In this document: positions 37,401 through 45,967 of the stretch, piece by piece
Layout of the letters: each line of letters starts with the position of its first letter
Numbering within the stretch: position 1 is the first letter of the stretch
Assembly: GCF_002775205.1 (NCBI RefSeq)
Contig: NC_036459.1
Coordinates: forward strand, 407,492-471,491
Length of the DNA stretch: 64,000 nt
DNA from: Xiphophorus maculatus
Taxonomy: Eukaryota > Chordata > Actinopteri > Cyprinodontiformes > Poeciliidae
Reading direction: 5' to 3'
The notes under the pieces: model-generated
Told to the model about the DNA's origin: nothing
The model's database searches: none
The model's input: the letters and a program-made list of their open reading frames with translations, nothing else
Position numbers and translations under genes: made by a program

Positions 37401-39709
37401 TTTATAGTTATAGTCCTATAGTTAAGTTTATAGTTATGTTTATCGTTATAGTTTATCGTTTATAGTTATGTTATAGGTTATAGTCTTTATAGTTTAGCTA
37501 TCGTTATAGTTTCTAGTTTATACGTTTATAGTTTTATAGTTATGTTATAGTTTTATAGTTTATACAGTTTCGTTATAGGTCTATGTTATCGTTTATAGTT
37601 TCTAGTTCTCAGTTTTAGTTATAGTTTATAGTTTCTCGTTTATGTTATAGTCTATAGTTATAGTTTTATGGTCTATAGTTATAGTTTATGTTAGTTTATC
37701 GTTATAGTTTATAGTTTATAGTTTCTCGTTTAGTTTTATAGTTTATTAGTTATAGTTTATAGTTATCAGTTATAGTTTATAGTTTATCAGTTATAGTCTA
37801 TAGTTATAGTTTATAGTTATAGTTTCTAGTTTCTGTTATCGACCCGTCATGTTTGAGTTTGACCTTATTCCAGGTTTTTAATGGTTTATTTGAATCATTG
37901 TAAATATTCAACATTCATCTTTAAACATGAGTTTGATGTTTGAGCTTCTCTATAGAAATAATACATTTCCTTTACATTATTTGGTTTTGCTGCAAAGAAA
38001 ATGATAAAAAGAGGATTTTTATTTTACTGGTAAGTTTTCTGCCAAAAAAATCTCAGAAATTTTTTAATTAATTTGAGAAATTTTCTAGAAAAAAGTCAGA
38101 AATTTAAGATTAAATAGAAATAGAAAATTTCAGTTTCAAAACTTAAATTTTCCTTGTTTTATGAATTTTAGATAATTTACGGCTTTTGATGATTTATTTG
38201 AATTATTGTAATTACCCAACAATCATTTGCAATAATTGCTAGAAGTGAGATTTGGTTTGAAATCTTGAAATATTTGACCTGAACAGATTATCTTTCAATT
38301 ATTTGTTTTCTTTCTGCATAAACGTGACAGATATTGGTTATGTATTTCATTAGTGAGCGGATTAACCAGAAATAAAGACTAAAACATTTGGAATGGATAT
38401 CTTGGTTTTAGTCTTTATTTCTGACGGTCTCAGCCTCTACAGGTGTTTTCTCAGCCCAGTGGGCGGCTGCTGGTTGAGGGAACTGGAGCTGCTCTCTGTT
38501 CCCAGTAGGCCCAGTTCAACCAAACAACAGCAGCTTTGTTTCCCAGCTGCTGCAGTCGGTTCACATTTCTGCTGCCAGCCAGATAAACCAACTAATAACC
38601 GTTTACTGGAAATATAACCTGGAAACATCGACAAACGGAACATTTTCTGCGTTAACTGTTATTGTAGAGAAGCTGAACTTTAACCCTGGTCATGTTTCAA
38701 TGTTAAAGGTGGGAGGGGTCAACAGCGCCCCCTGTGGAACTCATCAGAACTACAAACACATTCTTTGTGTTTGTATCTCAGAAATTGAAAAATTGCAAGA
38801 AAAAAAATCAGACCTTTTGAGATTAATCTCAGAAATGTATTTTTTTTTTTTTTTTTTACGAAATTTCTCAAAATAATATCAAAATGTTAAATTGTTTTCT
38901 AGCAAATTTTCTGCTTTCCAAATTTAGTTTTAAAAAAAACTTTCTAGAAAATTACTGAATTTCTTTGGAGAAAATGCAATGTGCTACTACTTCAATATAT
39001 TTTTAGTCAAGTAACAAAAAGTCAATCAGAAAAGAGTAAAAAAGTATTTGGTGAGTTCAAACCGTTTTTCTTTAAACAGATTTAAAGAGGAGCAGCAAAA
39101 GAAAATGTGGTGGATTAGCAGGAAGTCGTCTCTGCCGTTAGCATGTTAGCATGAGACTCTCATACAGCAACAGTCTTCAGTCAGAGTCCTCTTCAGATTA
39201 GCTGCCACACTGACTGCTACAGGAGTCATTTATAGATGAATTCAACATGTTTTCAAGAAAAAAACGGGATTTTTGCTGCTGTTACAAGGTCATATAATTG
39301 CTAGAAAAAAAAACACCAATTTTCCACAATAAGTAAATTAAGATATTTGTCAAGTTTCAAAGTAAAATGCCAAAATATTTCCCACACACATCAATATGTA
39401 CAAACCCCGTTATTGTTCCAGTGCCCATAACGTTATGCCATACCATTTATGGTTAATAACTAGTCCAACATTAAGCTTAATTCACAGTTTTATTCAAGTT
39501 TTTCTTCTCCGCTGCTAACTGAAAAACAAACGTCCGTGAAATGACCCACGGCTGTAAAAATGAAGTGATAAAGCTAAAGTCAAATGTCAGTTCATCGTTT
39601 CCTTTAGCTTAAAAAATCTCCTAATTCCGTGTTCACTCACCCAGAAGACAAAGTTGAAGATGAAAATTGCGTATTTGACGCACAGCTCCCAGCTGGACAG
39701 GACGGTCAT
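22417..39709 (-). CDS. cd9: CD9-type tetraspanin (seven shared exons plus alternative first exons)
   Basis: Four-pass membrane organiser of the CD9 class. Shared exons in order of translation: 26989-27091, 25417-25514, 25081-25155, 23951-24052, 23772-23861, 23429-23512, 22417-22482. Either 39641-39709 or 32136-32192 supplies the start. Totals are 687 nt (228 codons) or 675 nt (224 codons); human CD9 is 228. TM1 ends FNF(V/L)FW, followed by [34 protein letters not shown] lies between TM2 and TM3. The large extracellular loop has the tetraspanin CCG (NCCGNTG) plus Cys in DICPK and SCPKA, a four-cysteine loop. The C-terminus [21 protein letters not shown] is typical of CD9. Whether this is the cd9a or cd9b copy of teleosts is not resolved. 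Intron 1 is unusually long because of a LINE and a 5-kb satellite. Confidence 0.93.
22940..23340. repeat. Degenerate 'tggaaaagctaagc' repeat in a cd9 intron
   Basis: Six or so loosely spaced units read like 'tttttac..gtggaaaagctaagctaaa', 50-75 bp apart. The same flavour returns at 25840-26060 ('tggaaaagataataaagc', 'gaaaagctagttaaataaag'). It looks like an old, decayed tandem repeat. Confidence 0.4.
28583..30480 (-). mobile_element. 5'-truncated, frameshifted L2-type LINE in cd9 intron 1
   Basis: The main open frame (30192-29029) is a non-LTR reverse transcriptase: [68 protein letters not shown] and the catalytic FADDT at about 29497-29511. Upstream pieces in other frames (30452-30260, [11 protein letters not shown]) show it continued 5'. 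The C-terminal part (29110-28820, [20 protein letters not shown]) is in yet another frame, so the copy is dead. No endonuclease domain is present. The 3' end carries a GATAA-type microsatellite (about 28590-28605). It is in the same strand as cd9. L2 clade assignment is from motif recall. Confidence 0.88.
30640..32135. other. cd9 intron sequence without recognised features
   Basis: AT-rich intron between the LINE and the 32.1-kb first exon. I see no exon, structured repeat or transposon end here. Confidence 0.4.
32136..32192 (-). CDS. cd9: cd9 alternative first coding exon, proximal
   Basis: Minus strand ATG at 32190-32192 opens [19 protein letters not shown] and ends at a GTACGT donor in phase 0, exactly what the 27.09-kb exon needs. 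The pattern CIKY..F.FNF.FW is the conserved CD9 start, and this version resembles human CD9 (KCIKYLLFGFNF) more than the distal exon does. Confidence 0.85.
32751..37839. repeat. 5.1-kb satellite array of TTATAGT / TATAGT units
   Basis: About 5,090 bp made almost only of 7-mers (TTATAGT) and 6-mers (TATAGT), often alternating to give a 13-bp period. CTATAGT variants are scattered. The plus strand is nearly free of C except in CTATAG variants, so the strands are strongly skewed. Unit order is irregular. From about 37370 to the right end the units decay (TATCG, TTCTAG, TTTTATAG). The TAG in every unit leaves no open frame. It lies between the two cd9 first exons. Confidence 0.98.
38030..38990. 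repeat. Dispersed self-complementary 'TTTCTAGAAAA / CTGAGATTA' repeat
   Basis: Two blocks (about 38030-38120 and 38780-38990) of the family seen at 600-1050: 'aaattttctagaaaaaagtc', 'tgagattaatctcagaaatg'. Between them, 38400-38760 holds intronic sequence with no exon I can support. Further right, 38990-39640 is plain AT-rich cd9 intron. Confidence 0.55.
39641..39709 (-). CDS. cd9: cd9 alternative first coding exon, distal
   Basis: Minus strand ATG at 39707-39709 opens [20 protein letters not shown] then VFW and ends at a GTGAGT donor in phase 0, compatible with the 27.09-kb exon. The surrounding 39700-39850 is GC-richer and looks promoter-like, as expected for a housekeeping-type first exon. 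Confidence 0.85.
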
Positions 39710-42064
39710 CTCTGCGGCGTCCTCGGACTTTTCAACGGGGAGAAAACGGAGAGAAGTCCAGCTGTTCAATCTGCAGCCTGCGCGGCTTCACTTCGGCTGC
39801 GCTCGGTAACTTCCGTCAGGACTCGGCGGCCGCCTCCGGTTGAAGCTGGGAGGAGAGAAAATGAGGTTTCTGGGTTTCAACTCCTACAGAAATACAAGAA
39901 AAAAGTTTTTTTCTCCTTTGTTCTTTGTTTAAACGTCTTTTATTTTCAAAACAAAAGAAAGTAAAGAATGCTAAACATCTAAACTGAGGACTTTTAAAGT
40001 GAAAACTCAACCAAATCACGGTTAAAATCTCTAAGTGAATATTATTGTCTTCTTTGATCAAACATGACAAATAAATTTAACATTAAACTGAAATGTATCA
40101 CAATTAAATCCTAAAGAGGAATGATATTCTGTTTAACCAGTAACTGAAGAACAGTCTGACATGTGAGTAAATTAGATTATATTGCTGATTAATGATCACT
40201 AATTTAAAACAAAAACATCTGAGCTATTTTATTTAGAATAATGTGATTTAAACCTGAATTTATACCAAAATAAGAGCCTTTTTATTACAAATGTGAGCAA
40301 AACCTTGTTATTGTGCTGCTAAAGACGAAAAAGGACAATTTCTGTTTCCATTAAATAAGAAACACAATTAAAATCACAGGTAAATAAGTTTGTTCAGGTG
40401 ATAAGTCATTAAAAACATGCTGCGCCCTCCTCCTCCTACCACTTCCTGTTGTCTTCTTCTTCGTTGTTTCCGCCAGCAGTAACATCCGGTTGTTGATCAC
40501 GTGACTCCTGAAAGTTTTACATTGTGACTCATTTCAGAGTCACTGCAAAGGCCAAAAAAAGTGAAATAATCTCAAATATTTGATTTCTACAGCCTTCAAA
40601 TGGATTTTATTTCTGCTTTAGACATTAACCTCTGTGAAAAGGAGGAAGTTGAAGTTTAATTGGGGTCGTCACCCAACAAGTTATTTTTTCTCTCGAGCTG
40701 AAAATATGTGTGAACATTAATGTTTGTTACCAAATTTAATGAATTTATATTTTGTAATGTTTATTTGATGTGACAGTTTTGCACCAAACTGTCAGCAAAT
40801 CATTTAAGTAACATTTTCCAAACTTGTAGAAAGGTTTTCTTATTTTTTTAAATAAAGAAAAGGAAGGATAGATCATTTTTTAAGGCTTTAAAAACAGAAA
40901 AAGCAGGATTTGATCTGAACTCTGAGGGCAGGAAGGTCACGGCCAGCTGAAGTCGGTGTTTGTCTTGTTCTCCCGCCCGCCGGGGAAATGGACCGGTTTC
41001 TTCTTTTCTGCAGAACAAAAGCAGCAGTGTGAGCGCTCAGCCCACCGTTGTTGTTCGCAGCTGCACACAAACACACAGTGATGGCGATGATGGAGGCGCG
41101 GCCCGTCAGCTGACCAGAACCAGACAGAGAAACATCCACACACACTCAAACAGTCGGCATTGTACAGGAAAATGTCACATTTTTCTACTGCAAACATTTT
41201 TTCTTATGGCTTAGGCATTACATTTAACCGAATACAGAGATTATGAACTAAATAATTCTTAATCTGATTGTTCATCTGTAAATTCACACAAAAACAAGAG
41301 ATTTTTCCAAACTACTTGATAGAAAGTGGGTGCATATGTCAGAGTTTCTCATGTTGTCTTTCATGAAGTTTAACTGACAGCCATCTTGGTATGCAGTTGC
41401 TATGACAACAATAAACAAGACACAACAATACAAGTACAACTATCGCTCATTTACAATTTTTGAGTCTTAAGCCTGATAATAAAAACAAGACTTAATCAAT
41501 CCGGCCCAACTTTCAACAAGATTTAGAAATCAATAGTTATAGTTTTTATCTTTTACTTTTTCATGTTGTTATAAATAAATAACCACAAAAATCAACAGAT
41601 CCCCACATTTTTTCTGAGTTTATCAAAAGTTTTTCTCAAAATTGGCCAAAAACATTTGGTGAGCGCTGTCTCAGCCTGACTTGATGTCAAGTTATAGTGC
41701 ATGACCGATAGAGTGATTAATAAAAGAAAACATTTAACATCATATATTAGCTCATTTTGGCCCAAAATGGAAATGAGTTTGATGCCCTGATATTTGATTA
41801 AAAACGACTGAATCCTGGACTATTTAGAATGTAAACAAGAATAAAGAGGAAGATATTTGGTGGTGGGATGATGTCACTCCACCAGCAAAGGAAGATTCTG
41901 TGATGTCACTGGCGATTCAGTCTGTGATGTCATCAACTGTAGGATTGTATGTAACACAATTCTGCATATTTTTCATTGCTTGCAATATCACTGACCAGTT
42001 CAGACGTGAAGCTCTTTCCGGTAGTTTACCAATCGAGGATTTTAGTGATTGTATTTAGGAGAAA
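39710..42064. other. Spacer between cd9 and the coiled-coil gene
   Basis: It probably contains the distal cd9 promoter (GC-richer at 39710-39850). No further coding exon is supported. In front of the next gene, 'gattgtatttag|gagaaaATG' at 42040-42067 resembles a splice acceptor, so that gene may have a noncoding upstream exon. Confidence 0.4.
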
Positions 42065-43507
42065 ATGTCTCATCATACGCCAAGATACCACAGTGGGATG
42101 ATGGGACCCCACGCGAGAAGGGGAGGCCAGCAAAACCCCCAAGGCAGGTTCCCTCCTGCACACCCGAGAATCTTTCACGGGGAAATCCAAGAACTCAGCT
42201 ACGCCCTGGAGATGGAGAGAGCCGGGAGGTTTGAAGACAACCAGAAACTGTCCCACCTGGAGTCCGAGCTGGAAGAGACCAAACTCCAGTTAAAAAAGCA
42301 AAAAACTCTCAAAGAAACTTTTATCAACCAGGCCAAAGAGGCAAAGAGGGAACTTGAGAGACTACAGAAGTTCAGTGATCCAGCAGTCTGTAACGCTGCG
42401 GTCATTGCTTCCAAGGTTCACAACAACGTGAAGTACATGAAGAAGAAGAACTTGCAACAAGACTTGGAGGAGTTAAAGGTGGCCCACCTCCTCAGCCAGG
42501 AAGCATTTGTGGCTGAAATACAGGCTGAGAGGAAGAAAAGTCAGGCCCTCCAAGAAGATCTGGACAAACTCCAGACTTCATACGAGGAACTGAGCTCTAA
42601 GTATGAAGCAGCCGATGCTCTGCTGAGGCAGGAGGCCGAGACACAGAAGCTTTATGAAGCGAGGCTCAGTGAGGAACAACGACTGCTGGAGAACTTGAGA
42701 GCTGAAAAGGATGAAATGTTTCAAGAAATGTCCCAAACGATCACATTCCTGCAAGGCAGCGAGAAACTTCTGCAGGAGGAATTAACTCAGCTCAAATGTT
42801 CATACAATGAGCTCAACTGTAGATACGAAAGGGATGTTTCTGGATTAAAGCAAGACATGGATAGATATCAGGAGGAAGTGAGACATGAGAAAGATGTCAA
42901 CATAGAAAGAGAGAACGAGAATCTGCAGCTCATCAACAAGCTGAGAGCTGAAAAGGAGGAGCTCCTCCACAAAATGTCAGGAGAAATCTCAATTCGGCAA
43001 AAGAGGGAGAAGTAGATGCTGCATGAACTGGACCAGGTTCACACTCTCTACGAGGAGCTAAAATGTAGATATGAAAGAGACATTATGGATACACAGCAGC
43101 AGGTTGAGACATACGAACAGAAGATTTACAAAAATGATTTACAAAGAGCAAGAGACGATCTACTGCTGGCCGACACTCTGAGAGCCGAGGAAGAAGGTTT
43201 CCAACAACAACCCATCACAGTTTCCCAAGAGAAGGAAGAAAACTCACAGAACCAAGTTAAAGTCTTAAATCAAGAGGTTTCTTCAGAGGAGGATCTCTCA
43301 GGAGAACCTTTACCAGGTTCTTCCACGGATCCAGAATCCTCAGAAGAGACCGAGGTCGCTGGAGAAACCATCCTGGAGGATTTGGACAATCCAGATGGTA
43401 AAAAGAAAAAGTCTAAAATTTCATTTTGGAAGAAAGTACGAAACACTCTGCGATGGAAGAAGCCCAAAAAGAAACAAACAAGTGAAGACAATCAAGAACA
43501 TGTCTAA
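42065..43507 (+). pseudogene. Intronless coiled-coil protein gene, family unknown, interrupted by one in-frame TAG
   Basis: One reading frame of 481 codon positions plus the final TAA, broken only by TAG at 43013-43015. Upstream part: 316 residues. Downstream part: 163 residues, beginning at an ATG directly after the TAG. The N-terminus is Gly/Pro/Arg/His-rich (MSHHTPRYHSGMMGPHARRG). Residues from about 40 onwards are charged heptad-like coiled coil. An 82-residue unit starting LRAEK and containing Y(N/E)EL.CRYERD is repeated: unit 1 covers about residues 230-311, unit 2 spans the stop, and a decayed copy precedes them (SYEELSSKYEAAD). The C-terminus is acidic, then very basic with Trp (SFWKKVRNTLRWKKPKKKQ). 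An in-frame stop TAG precedes the ATG, which supports this start. I do not recognise the family and infer no function. It could be a recent pseudogene, a polymorphic null or a readthrough gene. Confidence 0.75.
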
Positions 43508-43704
43508 AGTTCTTGATTTTGATATTTAGAGAAGGAGAAAGACGTGCAGGAGACGAACCGAGGACTGGAATCAAACGCATGGAGGTTGTAGCCTCTGTGA
43601 ACGGGGCGCCATGCCACGCTCCGTCAAGACCAAATTTAAAAAGTTCTTCCCCCCATTGACAAACTAGAAAATAGATCCCTTCCCAACCCAATTGGAAAAA
43701 ACGT

Positions 43705-43830
43705 GGGCAGCACGGTGGTGCAGCGGTTAGCGCTGCGTCTTCACAGACACCATCTGTGTGGAGTTTGCATGGTCTCCCCATGTTTGCGTGGGTTTTCTCC
43801 GGGTGCTCCGGTTTCCCCCCACATCTCCTA
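43705..43830 (+). repeat. Common fish repeat beginning GGGCAGCACGGTGGTGCAG
   Basis: 'GGCAGCACGGTGGTGCAGCG' then 'gttagcgctgcg', 'TGTGGAGTTTGCATGGTCTC' and 'GCGTGGGTTTTCTCCGGGTG' are the hallmark of an abundant teleost dispersed element. The first part resembles a tRNA A box (TGGTGCAGCGGTTAGC). The expected B-box region (GGTTCGAATC) is missing between 43742 and 43755, so this copy is internally deleted. SINE origin is an inference. Confidence 0.65.
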
Positions 43831-45615
43831 AAAAATGTCGGTCAGGTCAGTTGGTCACTGCAAATTTCCCCCAAAGATTTGAAGAAACCCCAAACATGTG
43901 TGCAGCTTTATTGTTAAACTTGTCAAATTAATTGAATTAGCCGTACGTTAGCCCTTTTCCCTTCGCTGCTTCAGCGCTGCAACAATGCTGGGCTCAATTT
44001 TTATAGCAACGTATTGATTTAAGAATTAAAATGTCTTCTTATAAAGCAGTTTTTACATTTATTTAAGCTTCATGTTGAGGAAGTAAAGTACAACAGTACA
44101 TTAGAGTCAGGGGGAAAAACAGAGGACATTTCTGAATTTGAAAAGTTTAAAATTTGCTTTTAAAAAAACCTCAGAAATTGTTGGATTAATCTTAGAAAAT
44201 TAAAAAAGGAAATTTGAAGTTGAAAAGTAAAAAATTGTTGGAAAAACATAAAAATTTCTAAGTTTCAAAAGTGAAAAATGTTTAACTTTTGGAATTTTTT
44301 AAAATTTGGAAAGGTGAAACTTTTTGACTTTTGAAACTCAGAAATTTTTAGAATTTTTCTGAGATTAATCAAAAAAATTCTGAGATTTTCTAGCAAATTC
44401 TAAACTTTTATAGCTGAGAAATTTCCACATTTTTCCTCGAAATGTACTTTTTCCCTCCCATATGCAGCTTATTAAAAGGATCAGATGAGTTTGAGTCTTC
44501 CTCTGTATTTCTTCAGTGTTTGTCTCTTCGTCTGTCTTGCTGTCGATGTGAAACTGTCATATTTTCACTCACAGCGTTTATTTCAAAGCTTCAGCCTCTG
44601 AAGAAAACTTCATGCTAATTCTTTAACTTTGATCAAGTTAAAATTAATCTAGAATATTCTATACAACATATTAAGAGAACAAACTCAAAAATATCTAAAA
44701 TAATTTGTAGGATTCGCTTATTAAATTGTTTTACATTAACTGCATTCTGGCGCCCTCTACTGGCCCTTTAAGGCGAAACAACATATAAAACAACAAAATT
44801 TAGAAAATATTTCATTTTTTGAAGGTTTAATAAAACTATATTGTCAAAAAAACTAAGATGCAATAAATAAATAATGGGGAAACATTTTTTGCATCTCGTA
44901 TTTTTAAATAAAATTGGATCTAAATACATAATAAATTATTTAATTAAAATACTAGACAATTACTTTGAACATTAATTCATTAAATTGTGATTTTTTTACA
45001 TGTTAAAAGCTATTATTAATTATTTCTGCATTGATTTTACTTATTTGCGGTGAAACAACAGGAAGTTCCCAGATCGATAACTGAAACAGCAGCAGTAGTC
45101 AAGCAAAATTATTCTGGTTTGGGGGATTAAACTTAAATTATGGGCTGCAGCAACGACAGAAAATATTCTATGAAAATGAAACAAGAATCTTTATTTGTTT
45201 TCTTTGGGGAAATTTCGTCCTGGGAAGGAAAAACAAACAAACAGTGAAATAATGATCACATCACTTATTATCCTATTTATGAAATCAATACATATAAATA
45301 AAGAAATTTGAAAAATTCTAAAATGATTATTACAGATTTTCTCCACATCTAATCTTACAACTTAAGTTAATTAATGTAACATTTCAACCTGTTAAATGAA
45401 TATGTAATTAAGCTATTAAATTAAATATTCAATATTAGATAACAATACATGTCATGTAATATTGTTAGTTTTATTGTGGAACGTAAAACTAAATATTCAC
45501 AATGTCATTTGTTAAAAAAATGATTAAATTCTAACATCTTTAAAGATATCAATTTTTAAAAAATTCTTCATTATTGTAAACAGCATATGCAACAAATATC
45601 AAATGTATTCAAATC

Positions 45616-45618
<3 letters not shown>

Positions 45619-45692
<74 letters not shown>
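45619..45692. repeat. (AT)37 microsatellite
   Basis: Uninterrupted AT dinucleotide run of about 74 bp, 280 bp upstream of the C12orf56 orthologue start codon. Confidence 0.98.
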
Positions 45693-45695
<3 letters not shown>

Positions 45696-45773
45696 CGAAT
45701 CTAAATGTATCTAAAAACTGTTTTTCTTTATATATATGTATTAAACTCTAATAAATAGCGGTTTACCTTTCAG

Positions 45774-45810
45774 CCAATCAGCAGCGCTCTAGGGAAACAA
45801 GCGGACCAAT
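45774..45810 (+). promoter_or_regulatory. Two CCAAT boxes upstream of the C12orf56 orthologue
   Basis: CCAAT at 45774-45778 (cagCCAATCAG) and at 45806-45810 (ggaCCAATCAG). Both have the CCAATCAG form favoured by NF-Y and lie 32 bp apart, 160-190 bp before the ATG. No TATA box is evident. NF-Y use is inference. Confidence 0.6.
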
Positions 45811-45967
45811 CAGAAAGCAGTGCGCCCTCTTTGCGGTTCACATGTTTAGTTCATAACCTGACTGGACCCGCTGCCTGCTTCATTAGTAAAACACGAACCG
45901 ACGCCATGTACGGCGGAACCGAACCGCCTCCCGTCTCCATCCGCTGCAGAAAGTAGCGCCCCGGGTC

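Larger units (their letters stand above)
43508..45967. other. Spacer with repeats between coiled-coil gene and C12orf56 orthologue
   Basis: No exon seen. It contains a SINE-like repeat (43705-43830), another block of the self-complementary 'tctgagatta'/'tttctag' repeat (about 44110-44450), the AT microsatellite and the promoter with two CCAAT boxes. The rest is very AT-rich. Confidence 0.5.

Noticed and set aside
32751-37839. Telomere-like repeat tract
   Set aside because: Units are TTATAGT/TATAGT, not TTAGGG, and the tract is inside an intron flanked by unique sequence on both sides.
40888-41214. Possible exon near 40.9-41.2 kb with Cys-rich minus-strand frames
   Set aside because: No acceptor/donor pair with consistent phase and no recognisable protein. 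It is treated as spacer.
42026-43781. Minus-strand frames over the coiled-coil gene
   Set aside because: They are shadow frames. They have no domain pattern, while the plus strand shows repeats and heptads.
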